In this document: positions 9,602 through 20,538 of the stretch, in pieces | How positions within the stretch are numbered: the stretch's first letter is position 1 | How the letters are laid out: each line of letters begins with the position of its first letter | Source of the DNA: Lentinus brumalis | Taxonomy: Eukaryota; Basidiomycota; Agaricomycetes; Polyporales; Polyporaceae | Direction of reading: 5' to 3' | Length of the DNA: 64,000 nucleotides | NCBI GenBank assembly: GCA_001792895.1 | Contig: MARA01000005.1 | Coordinates: 1,240,001-1,304,000 of the forward strand | Translations under genes and position numbers: made by a program | The notes under the pieces: generated by a model | What the model was told of the DNA's origin: nothing | What the model saw: only the letters and a program-made list of their open reading frames with translations | Databases searched by the model: none

Positions 9602-12600
9602 ATGTCCACCATCTCCTCGAGGCTAGCGCGCACCTTCTCCTACAACTCGCAGAGCAGCGTGGAAAATGGCGGCCTTCATCTCCCTCATGGCCTCCAGGAA
9701 TTTTGCGACAAAGTGAGCCAAGACTATATAGCGCTGAGCGTACATGCATCTCATCTGTTTCGCTCTAGGTCAGGAAGCATCTTCCCATGGTGGCAGATCT
9801 CTCGACCATTGTAAGTGCCTCTTTCATGTTGGCTGACCCGTAATCAATCGAGACCTACGGTAGGAGAGCATCGTGGACGCTGTCATGCACCTGAACAATT
9901 TGGACGACCGGAAGATGATGGTCAGTTCGAACAATACAACGCTGTCTGCACCATTATCTGATTTCCACTTCCCGCTCAGCTCGAACATGTGCTCGTACTC
10001 CTTTCTAACAACGCCGATCATCCGACAGCCCAGAAGCTGGAGATGTTGGTTATCAAAGCTTGTGAGTATCCGCACGCCATCCACTCCGCTTTTTTTTTCA
10101 ACTCGGCACACGCAGTGTATGAGGACCTGCCGCACCCCCCGGACACAATTGTCGGCACAGACTATGCATTTCGTACCGTCGATGGCTCGGGGAACAACCC
10201 CTGTATGCCGGATCTCGGGAAGGCGGGAACTCCGTACTCGCGCAGCGTGCAACAGATCCATCCTCTGCCTACCGACGAGCTTCCTGATGCTGGCTTGCTG
10301 TTCGACACGCTGCTGAGGCGAGATAAGGTGACGCAACACACCGTACGCTATTGAGCATCGTCTCTGACAAGCAATTCTAGTTCGTTGCCCATCCTGCCGG
10401 CTTGTCCAGCATGATGTTTTCGTTTGCAGCTCTCGTCATCCACACGTCAGTTCGTGCCTCTTGTCCTGCTCTCGTAATATGCTTACCATCCACGACAGCG
10501 TGTTCCGTACAAGGCACGAGGACGTCCACATCAACGACACGTCGTCATACATCGACCTTGCTCCTCTCTACGGTAGCTCTGAGGAAGCTCTCGACAAGAT
10601 CCGGGTGGGCGATGGACGAGGCTTACTGTATCCGGATAGTTTTGCGGAGGACCGATTGCTCCTGCTTCCGCCCGCCGTCTGCGTGCTGCTGGTCTTGTTT
10701 AGTCGAAACCACAACGTACGCACGCTGGCTTCTTGTATTGAAGGATTGTATGCTGACCATCTTGCCAGTACATCGCGAAGAAGCTGTTGGAATTGAACGA
10801 ACGCGGGACATACACCGACCCGGACGACATCGCCGCGGACGACCCCGAGCGCAGTACCAAGATTTTCGCGCAAGAGAAGGACATCTTCGGGACCGCGCGA
10901 CTTATCAATTGCGCGTGGTTCGGATCTGCGGTGTTCGCGGACTATGTCGCTGCGATCCTGGGACTTGTACGTCAGGGGAGCAGTTGGAGTCTGAACCCCT
11001 TCGAGGAGGTTCGGAACATGGACCACTCGCTCTTTGAGCGTGGCAAAGGAAACTGCTGCAGTGTCGAGGTGAGGATTTCGCTCAGGTCGACGCAAGCCAT
11101 TCGTTGATGCGAGTGATGCTCTCAGTTCAACTGCCTCTACCGGTGGCACGCCACTACCTCGCAGGCGGATGAGAAGTGGGTGGAGAAACTCTCCGACCAG
11201 TTGTTCGACGGCAAGGCCGTGGAGTCTGTGAGTGTTACATGTCAAGGTTATGCTGACACGCCTGTTCGCTCATCCACTGCATGAAGCTTACCGTAGAAGA
11301 CTTCAAAGAAATGTCCGTGAAAATGAAGGCCAAGAACGTTGATGCGTCGCACTGGACTTTCGGCGGGTGAGTGACTCGCCTATCTTCAGCCCGTCAGACC
11401 ATTGACTACCTGCGGCGTAGATTGCAGAGAGATGAGAAGACGAACAGGTTTGACGATGCCAAGCTTGCGGCAGTCCTTAAGGATGCGTGAGTTGTAGAAT
11501 ATTCCGGCTCTCGCAGTCTTACTGTAACCGAGATTACCTTTAGGACTGAAAATCCGGCTGGCGCCTTCAAGGCCCGCGGCACCCCGCATGTCATGCGTTT
11601 GCACGAGATCATGGGTATTGAGCAGAGTCGGAAGTGGGGTGTATGCTCTCTGAATGATTTCCGCAAGGTCAGCGAATTTCCCTCTACATCGTGAGAGTCA
11701 TCTCATACCCATTTGCCTCACCCTGTAGTTCCTCGGTCTGAAGAGTAAGCTTGTTCGGACGGCGCGACAGCAGCCCGATGCTGATATGTTTTAGCCTACT
11801 CGAGCTTCCTGGAGTGGAACCCTGATCCTGAGATTGCGAGCGCGGCTGAGAAGCTCTACGGCCATATCGACCGACTCGAACTTTACGTTGGTCTCCAGGC
11901 GGAGGAAGCAAAACCCGTCATCCCGGGAGCCGGTCTCTGTCCCTGTAAGCGTCGAAATAGGTTCCGATTGCTGTAGTCGTCGTACTGATCCACTTCGCAG
12001 CCTACACCGTCAGTCGCGCCATCCTCAGTGACGCCATTGCGCTCACCCGTGGGGACCGCTTCTTCACGGCCGACTACACGCCCTTCAACCTGACGGCCTG
12101 GGGCTTCGCCGACTGCCAGCGCGATCCCAATGGGCCCGGAAACGGGAGCATGCTTGGTCGGCTGATCATGCGCACCCTGCCCACCGAGTACCCCAGCGAC
12201 AGCACGTACGCGTGGTTCCCGCTCATGACACCCACCTTTATGCACAAGGTTCTGGATGATCTCGGGTGGACGAACACGTACGACCTCGCGCGGCCGACGG
12301 GCGTACCGCAGGTCCAAGAGCTCGTAGCATACGCGGACGTGCAGGCCGTGTTGAAGGATGAGGTGAACTTTGGAACCGGGTTTGCAGAGCGGTTGAAAGG
12401 CATCGTTCATGGGTCTGGGTGAGTGCATACCTCTGCTTTGTAAAAGTGCGACAGTTGACGACTATGCGCAGGTTCTTCATTGCGTCGAATGACCCCGCCA
12501 AGGCGACTCGCGAGCAGCGTGGCCTTGTCCAGGCGCTTGTTGGCTGCCAGGGCGCGGAGGACGACATCAAGAAGTTCTTCTACGAGAAGACGCGCGAGCT

Positions 12601-14198
12601 CATGCAGCGCGAGTCGTGCCAGTCTGTTGGCACCTCCGTCCGTACGGTGGACGTCGTGAGAGATGTGCTGAAGGTCGTCCCGATCCACTGGGCGTGCGAC
12701 GTGGTGAGTACTTCTTGTTTCCGCGATGTTGCTTGCTAGGTGCTGAGGGCGCGTCAGGCTGGGATCCGTCTCAAAGCTAATGCGGACGACGATGGCGACT
12801 ACACCGCCAAGGAGTTGTTCGGGGTCCTCGCAGACATCTACACGTGAGCTCGGGCCCCTCTGGTCGTGTGGCTCATACTCACAACTTGCGTGCAGATATC
12901 TCTTCCTTGATGTCGAGCCCTCGCAACTACACACGCTTCGGCGGACAGTCACTGCGGACGTCGAGAAGCTCTCAGGTCTGATTCGCCGGCAGTTCGGCGG
13001 CTCCCGGGTACGTCCATCTCATCTGGATACGTGCACGTATAGCTTGACCAGCCCTTTGACAGTCCTTCGCCGCGGGGCTGCTGGGGACGGTGTCCCACTT
13101 CTTCTCAAAGACCGAGAAGACCGGGAAGACCGAGTTTGCGGCGCGTTTGCACGAGCTTGGCCTGGAAAGCGAGACGCAGTGCAACATGGTCTTGGCCTTC
13201 TTGGTGGGGTCGACTGTTGAATTGTCGCAAGGTGCGTCGCCCCGCCTTTCGAATTGCAGTGCGACTGACCGTGTGGACATGTAGCGATGGTGAACGTCAT
13301 CGACTTCTACCTCGACCCGAAGAAGCCCACGGACGTGCAGACTTTGGCGACGAAGTCGCAGACCCTCTCTGGCAAAGACGAGGTCGTGATGCAAGGCTTC
13401 GTCCTTGAGGCTCTTCGTGCGTGTCTTCTCACTCACTTTCGTCGAAGTATCGACCCCTGACATAACGTCTGTAGGGATATGTCCCACCTTCCGTGGTGTA
13501 TATCGTATGTTGTCGCAAAGGATGCACGCTCAGCGAGTAGCCGGTAATAACTCATCCCGTACCTAGGTCAAACTCTTCGGAGCGTTAAGCTGAGCCAGGG
13601 CTCGCTGCCCGCCGGCCAGCGCGTATTTGTCGATGTCGCGAAGGCCAGCGTCAGCGTACGTGCATTTGAAGCACAGATCAAAGCTCTAACTGATCGATGA
13701 ACAACAGCGGCAAGCGTTCGTCGATCCTCAAGATGTCGACCCGACCCGAGGCCTCGATAAGTACCTGGTGACTGACGGTGCTGGAAGGTGAATATTCCTT
13801 CCACTGTGGTACATCCGTCTCTTACTCTACTTCTTTCGGTACAGGTTCCTTGGGATAGACTTGTCTTCCAAGGTCAGTTGTCGATCGCGTCCACGTCACT
13901 TGCCAGCAGGGATTTCATATTGCGTTGTATAGATCATTGCGCACGTCGTCCGCGCCGTATACAGCTTTAAGGGCATCACTCGTGCCCCCGGCATGTCCGG
14001 GAAGCTGAAACGGTACGTGTTCTCGGCGCATCTCGTAGTAGCGCCATGAATATTGATACCTCCGCACACAGGTACAAGGAAGACGAGTCGCGGACGAGCA
14101 ACTGGGTGTATCTCGCCAACGACCAGCACCTCTGCCCCTGGGCCAACTCGATGTTTGTTCAGGTGGGTTTCTGGTGGCTTCATGAGGACGATCCGTAG
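9602..14198 (+). CDS. Psi-producing oxygenase (linoleate dioxygenase, P450-like domain lacking its heme Cys)
   Basis: About 26 exons joined by about 50-60-nt introns give roughly 1,075 residues, the usual Ppo length. The first two thirds are a heme peroxidase/dioxygenase domain: TVDGSGNN, HINDTSSYIDLAPLYG, FSRNHN, and the catalytic segment EFNCLYRWH, where Tyr (about 372) abstracts hydrogen and His (about 375) ligates heme. The last third is a P450-like fold with an ExxR-type helix (EALR). At the heme-thiolate loop, which normally contains HxCLG, it reads DGAGRFLG: Cys is replaced by Phe. I infer an active 8- or 10-dioxygenase without P450 hydroperoxide isomerase activity, as known for some Ppo enzymes. 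The products are oxylipins that control sporulation and mating. The last intron is uncertain: reading through it gives a TAG at 14196-14198. Confidence 0.9.
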
Positions 14199-15320
14199 CT
14201 CACCGCGCTGTCCACCAGTACTAGTTCTCTTGAAGATGTTTCAAGTCTGTGTCAATGTCGCTCTCGTGTTGCCGGCTTCCTACATGTACTTATCATCTCC
14301 ATTCCGATTCCACTTGTTTGGAATCGGTATTCTGAGTGGTAGGGGAAAGTGGGATTAGGTAATCAGGGCGTGCAACCAGGGAGTGATCTCATTGGCTGGC
14401 CGTTTTATAACCATATATGGCACCCCAACAATAAAAGGTCAACTCTCTTACTACTTAGTAGTAGTTGATGACGTTGTCTTCAAGTCATATCCCGCTGTTT
14501 GAGAATTCAGCCCTGCGAGCGAGGACGAGCGGGCGATAGCCCCGAGTCGAGCTCGCACACTGCCCTGCGTACACTGCCCTGCGTACAAGTCTCTCGGACG
14601 AGTACTTACGCCGGGATGGCCCCGTAATTCGTGATCTGGGTCACTATCGGTGTGCCCTAATATTCACCGATTGACTCAGGGATTGACCCGCATGTATGTA
14701 GAGTACTGTGTCTGCTTTATATGTAGTGCAACCATCTATGTACTCATTGTAAGTTATCAGAGTCAATGCCTGTCATGCTCTGGCCGGCGACTGGATCGGT
14801 AGAAGTGCTTATCGTTTGCGACTCGGATTCAGTACTTACTGTCGGTTCAGGTAATCTTGATGTACTTTAATACCACTGCAGCCATCTCACTGTTTCCCTT
14901 GTGGAATCGGAACTGGCGGGGCCGTCCCCGCCTCTACAACCAAGTTTATATGTTGTCTCGCGTATACATATGCAAGTCACGTGTTGTTCCGCATAGCTCG
15001 GGGTTTTGTGCGTCCAGTACTGTACTAGTGATATGCACCCAGTAGCTGTGCGGTACATGCGCAGTGATACCGACCTTTTCCGACCGGAGAATGAGTGGGT
15101 TAAAGAGCGATTGCTGCCGTAGACGCCCGCCCGATGCCACTGAGACGCGTCACACAATCGGACTGCGTAAGGCCGGGCGACAGAGTCTACGCCGCTCCGA
15201 AATCCCACAAGCCACCGTTGGTTATATCATCGTCATGTCTCTCCGTTGCTCGACATCGTTTCCCCTCACCCAACGCCAGCTCACAGTCAACGTTTACTTC
15301 CTACCATACCCTTGACCTGA
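14199..15320. other. Intergenic, no gene seen
   Basis: This holds the oxygenase 3' flank and the upstream flank of the esterase gene. It is more AT-rich than its neighbours, with no supported ORF. Two adjacent copies of a 14-bp unit lie at 14557-14584. Confidence 0.5.
14557..14584. repeat. Two-copy 14-bp direct repeat
   Basis: The unit ACACTGCCCTGCGT occurs twice head to tail. It is short, and no function is evident. Confidence 0.8.
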
Positions 15321-17431
15321 ATGTCCACAGAAGGCTCCGACGACGACTCGCAGTATGTGCACCTCCTGGTGCTCATCCACGGAATGTGGGGCAACCCCAG
15401 CCACCTCGCTGAATTGCGTCGGATAATGGAAGAGACGCGATGCCAGGCCACCTCGGAGAAGGGTCCCGGAGGGGAGCGGTTGCACGTCCTTGTCGCGGAG
15501 ACGAACCGAGACGACGGGACATACGACGGCATCGACTGGGGAGGAGAACGCGTGGCTGAGGAGGTGAGTAGTGCACAGATCAGACATTCAGAGCCGAGTC
15601 TGAGCGGGGAAGTGGGTCGTTGGTAGATCTTTGGGGAAGTCAAGAAGCTCACGGAGGAGGGGAAGAAGGTCACCCGGTTCTCCGTAACTGGATACAGTTT
15701 AGGTGGTCTCATCGCGCGATATGTCGTTGGGTATGTCCGTCCTGTTACCGGCGTGCTTGATGCTCACGCTTCAGGCAGCATTCTGCACCAACGGGGTTTC
15801 TTCCAAGACGTGGTCCCGGTTAACTTCAACACCATCGCGACTCCGCACGTCGGACTTCCCAGATACCCCGGCATGCTATCGTCTCTCTTTGCTTACTTCG
15901 GGCCCCGATTGTTGTCAAGGACAGGGGAACAATTCTATGTGGTACGTGAAGTTTGGCTAGTGACTTGCAAGTCCCCTGCTTCAGATTGGCCGTCCCGGGG
16001 GGAGCGTGAAGTGCGTACTGACGCGCCTCACATGTATGCTGCCTACCCGTTGAACACGGGCAAACGCACGTCGAACTGCTGACCTTCCGGTGAATTCGGC
16101 CAGCGATGGTTTCTGTCAGGCGCGTACGTGATAGACGGGAGCGTTGGGGAGGACGTGGAGTTACAGGCAGCAGCGTCACACTGCCCGTAACTTCAGAGAC
16201 CCCCTACATAGTAATCAACCCGAATGCGCGTACTGTCCGCCGGACAGACATCCCAGTCGACCAGACTTTCTGCGCAGGGCGACGCTGGACTTGCGGATTG
16301 TTGAGCCACTCCGTTGTCTCGCACCGCTAACTATCACGTCCCTCTCACAGGTTGACAAATGGTCGCAGAATGGCCGACCTCTGCTGGAAGTCATGGCGGA
16401 CCCGAGTACGTCTTAGAGTTGTTTGTACCCCGACGCATATACTCACCTCTGATTAGACCGCATATTCTACCAGGCATTGACCTTGTTTCACCAAGTTCGC
16501 ATATATGCGAACGCCATAAACGACGTCACCGTACCCTACGTCACCGCCGCCATAGAGGAGGAAGACATATTCGTAAATTATGGAATCAATGGCATGAAAG
16601 TGTGCGTACCCCATCTGAGCCCGCCCGTTCCTGCTCTGACCTGTCGCTGCAGAGAGCTAGACGAAAAATATTCCCCTATAGTCAAGTCTTACAGCTACCC
16701 CACGGAAGTCGCGCTGCCGCCAAAGCCTCGTGCACTCTCGCGCGAATGGTTCAAGAGCCTGAAGCCAGATCGCCCTCTCCTTCCTCCCGCCCTCCAGTTC
16801 AGGTTCCCCTTCAACGTCGTGCGTTTCAATCGTCGATGGTCTTGCGAGACGGGATTCCTGACTGCACAGCCCGTAGCTCCTCATGGTCGTCACTCCGGTG
16901 CTCATTCCCCTCATCTTCTCACTCGTCATCACGCGTCTCGCGCTCGCCTCCCGCGCCTCCCGATCCCGTATCAAGCTGCTCGAGAAGGACGAGTCGCGCA
17001 CCGAGCGCCTCGTGCACGTCATCGGCCGGCTCGAACGGGAGATGGAGGGCGTCGCCATCGACATGTTCGACAGCCCTGGGAGCCCGGGAAGATCTGGAAC
17101 ACCCGCGGTCTCCTCTGCAGCGTCGTCCGAACCGAACCTCTTCTCCCCACCGGAGACAAGCGCGCAAGCGGCGGCGGATTCGGAGGCGAATTCGCGTGGT
17201 TCGTCTAGTCCCCCGGCGGACGCGAAGAAGCCCGAGGTGGTGCTGTCCGAGGTCCAGCGCAGGCTCGTGCGGTCGCTGAACACGCTGCCGGGCTTGAAGA
17301 AGGAGCTGGCCTTCATCCACCCGGTGCGGAATGCGCATGCGGTCATCATTTGTCGAGACGTGAAGCGATTCCCGGGCCACCGGCAAGGGGAGGGCGTCAT
17401 TCGCCATTGGGTTGACCATTTCATTGTCTGA
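15321..17431 (+). CDS. DUF676 serine esterase/lipase (ROG1-like)
   Basis: Seven exons (15321-15563, 15627-15730, 15779-15941, 16351-16405, 16457-16601, 16653-16815, 16877-17431) keep frame and give 475 residues. The alpha/beta-hydrolase fold begins with HLLVLIHGMWGNP (oxyanion strand). The nucleophile elbow is GYSLGG, with Ser at about 105, and a TPHVGLP segment follows. Later blocks GRPLLEVMADP, ANAINDVTVPY and HPVRNAHAVIICR are typical of the family; His in the last is the likely catalytic His. A hydrophobic stretch (LIPLIFSLVITRLAL) near 315 may anchor it to membranes or lipid droplets. Related yeast proteins are lipid-acting esterases. The intron 15942-16350 is 409 nt, against about 60 nt for the others. 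Confidence 0.9.
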
Positions 17432-18050
17432 GGGGTTTCGGATCATTGGTACGGATGGTCTTGTCTCGGCTTGTCGTGTCTTCGTCCTGACCTAGGGTCT
17501 TAGAGTATCATGGATCATCATGTTATTCTAGTAATTCTGAACGACGCATCGTTCTCCCGCATCGCTCCAGTCAGCCTATGCGCATTGTCTGCAATCGCCG
17601 TGCATTCGGACCAACACTGCTTTGCGACAGGCGCATTGGTCAAGAAAGCATCATGCCAAAAACGATTGGCCAAGGCGCACACATACGTCTCCATCGAACA
17701 AGTGTTCCGTCTGCCGCCTTTGTTACTTTTATACTTGAGTCTTCAAGGGAGTATTGGCTTCCGGCGTCCAAGCATGCCCTCCGGCCCACTTAAATTCTCT
17801 GCGCATCCCCAGCTTACCTGCATCCTCCTTCTCCTCATTAACTTTGCAGACGACCGATATGGTACGGGTAACGAACAAGCATAGTGAGTCAGGACTGTCT
17901 TGAATTGAGAACCACGCCTTATGAGTCACCTCATCGCGCAACCACAGGACTTGGCAGGGCCCTCCGCAGAAGTGGCAGTGGTTCATTCGCGGCTATAGAA
18001 GCTGTGAAACGAGGTGCGCACGCGACGCAGTCCCCTTTCTAGCTCATAGC
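17432..18050. other. Intergenic, no confident gene
   Basis: A short ATG frame at 17859 can be spliced to 17948-18013, but it leads into no recognisable product. Nothing else is supported. Confidence 0.4.
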
Positions 18051-18318
18051 ATGACGCAGACACTCCTAGTCAAGAGATGCCGAGTCAACGATAGCTTGAA
18101 CCCTAGCAACTATACGGACTCGTGCATAGAGACGTACCTTTGGGGTCTTGTTAGTTGTGAACTGTCGGAATTTGTGCTGTGGCTAACCGGATGTCCAGCC
18201 GTACGTTGGCAAGTTTACGGTCCGCCAGCCTACTGAGGAAGGCATCTTCCGATTCAAGCCAACACCGGCCGTTGCCAACATGTACGTCGTTCGATCACTC
18301 AACGACGCTCTCATGTGA
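18051..18318 (+). CDS. Small hypothetical protein or gene remn​ant (uncertain)
   Basis: Exons 18051-18149 and 18199-18318, with a 49-nt intron (GTTAGT donor, phase 0), keep frame and encode 72 residues. The second exon contains VGKFTVRQPTEEGIFRFKPT, which reads like real coding sequence, while the first exon is less convincing. No family is recognised. It may be the surviving exon of a larger, decayed gene. Confidence 0.3.
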
Positions 18319-19039
18319 AGACATGTATGCGGCAGCTTGAGGGCAGCACGAGCGCAATTTTCCGGCAAGGCGTCCACTCTCAAGCCCAGTGAGAACCGCC
18401 TGTTTTCCCCTCGCGCGCCCGCTGCGCGAATCTGCTCATTGTCTGCGGGCCATTTTCGGCGTCTCCAAGTCAAGAGTTGCTCTATTTCGAGACCACGACG
18501 ATCGCTGTCTTGCTGCAAATCGCTATCCGATGTCCCCATTCTGCTGTTCGTCGATATTCTCGAGTGCGCCGCCCACACGAGGCTCTCGGACATCCCCATT
18601 TGGTGGCAGCGCGCTCGCGCTCGGTAGTGTGCGTCCGCGACCATATGGCAAGTACTCCCGCCACTAGTGTATTCGCACTGATGACATCGTTTGCCTATTT
18701 TGAAATGTCGCCCGCTTTCCAGACGGGCCTGTTTCTTCCCGTCGGTGCAGGTCAAAAAAAACACCCGTTTCAATCGGGTCCGCCAGTTTCCCTACCCTCA
18801 CAACCTCTTCTCCTCCCTGAACCTCGCCTGACACTCGTCTTCACTTCCACCGTACCTGTATTTGCCATGCAGGACCCGGAGCGAATGCACCAGACACACA
18901 CCGCCCGTTACTCCGAGGACGATTCGGCGTCCGACAGCAGTCTTTCAGACAGTCGTTCCACGGCCCGGGTCCTCTCCTCTCTGCAAACTCATGCCTTTCG
19001 TCGGGTTGGAGCCCGAACAAGGAGTCGTCCAGCTTCCCC
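18319..19039. other. Intergenic, upstream region of the membrane protein gene
   Basis: No supported ORF was found. An ATG at 18868 opens a Ser-rich frame into the next gene, but it is not in frame with that gene's transmembrane start. Confidence 0.4.
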
Positions 19040-20242
19040 ATGTCCACCAGCAGCTCCTCATTCTCATGGTCCACGCGCTGGAGCTTACCACGCTCATTTC
19101 GACGACGATACCTTGTCGCTGCCGTTCTCTCCCTCATCACTCTTTCAAGCATCCCTGTCTTCATGTCTACCGGCCTTCATTCATCCGTGAAACGAGTACC
19201 GGCACAGTCGTCCAACCCCAGCCAAGTTCTACCTCCAACATACGTCGCTCCGCCTCCCGTTCTACAGACTCCTATGGAGGAGACAGAGATAACGGAAGAA
19301 TCGCTCCCGATACACTTGCAGCCAGATACGCACATGGAGGGCTGGTCGGCTACTGCGCACGTCAGGGGTACGTCGTTTGCGTCGCCCTCTGCGTGCTGTC
19401 CTGACACGACCGACCGCAGATAGTCTGAGCAACGACACGGGCTACGTGACGTCGTTCCTATCGGCCGGGTGGAGTGAGTGATTTCATAGCTGTCGGTAGG
19501 CTCAAGCTAACTCTGCCGCTCAGCTAATGACCAGATCACCATTGGCAGCCTCATATACCTCGCTATCATCACCGGCAGAATACCCATTCTCCCTCCGTTC
19601 ACATCTTACATCAACCGCAACCCCATGCCGTTCTCGCAGATCTTCGACGTCCCTCGCATGGTACTGGCACTCAATACCCCGATCCTCGAGTGGCACATGG
19701 TCAAGGATCTCGAGCTTGCGCTGAGTCGGAACACGTTCGACGAGCTTGGATGCTGGAATGTATGGGAGGCGGTCGACTTGCATCCCCCAGAGAACGAGAG
19801 GGGCCCCCGTGGGAGCGTGACACCCTCATTGCTGAACCTTGGTACGTCCGTTCGCGAGCAAACCGACCCAGCTCCCGCTGACGTACTTGTGTGCTAGACA
19901 TCTCATACACCCGCGTACAGAAATCCGTGAAGCTCATCCCAGACTACGAGCATGACTCACACTCGACGTACTGGTCGCTTGCGCGATTGGCCTTCCCCGA
20001 GGAGCGGAAGCGAATTCTGGACAGGCCCCCACGCGCCCCTCTGAGCGTAGTAGGGTTATGATTCCGCCCGATGAACAGCTCGCTTGCTACGACTTCCTTT
20101 ATTTCCTCTGTGCAGCAGAGGTAAGTCCATTTCCGCTTCTGGCCTGCCAGCGTGGATTCGCTAACGCATGCTGCAGCCGTACGACGCCTTCGAGCGCGAC
20201 TACAGCCCTATGTGGCGCGATGTGATGCTACATGCCCGCTAG
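19040..20242 (+). pseudogene. Glycosyltransferase-like type II membrane protein, frameshifted and short
   Basis: Exons 19040-19367, 19420-19473, 19524-19841, 19898-20120 and 20177-20242 match a family common in agaricomycetes (resembling O-fucosyltransferase-like proteins). It has an N-terminal membrane anchor (LVAAVLSLITLSSIPVF), then YVTSFLSAGWTND, FSQIFDVPRM, ILEWHMVKD and ELGCWNVWEAV. In exon 4 the frame breaks near 20024-20039 inside C runs; one added base restores IPPDEQLACYDFLYF and makes the next splice phase 0. Translation then stops at 20242, soon after DYSPMWRDV, so the C-terminal half I expect from memory of the family is absent. The frameshift may be an assembly error; the early stop suggests real decay or a missed splice. 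Confidence 0.6.
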
Positions 20243-20538
20243 TACTGAACGCTCGACATTCTCGCATATGGCGAGGATGCGGGTCAACGATTGGAACCAT
20301 GGTGCAACGAGGATGGTCAAGTGGGGTCAAGTTGGTGCGGACAACTTGCGGACAATCACTGAATTGTTTGTGAGGGGTTCTGCTATATAACAGCGAATTG
20401 TACGTATTCTCGATCGTGTTGATCATAGATTACTTGCAGCATTGTGTATCATAGATGTCGCAGACTAGGTAGCTGTGTAGTATGTAATGCAATAACCGGA
20501 GGTCCTGCGCCGCGTATGTACGCTCCCGACGAACATGA

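Noticed and set aside
10568..11245. 225-codon minus-strand frame within the oxygenase gene
   Set aside because: Antisense to well-supported exons with catalytic residues.
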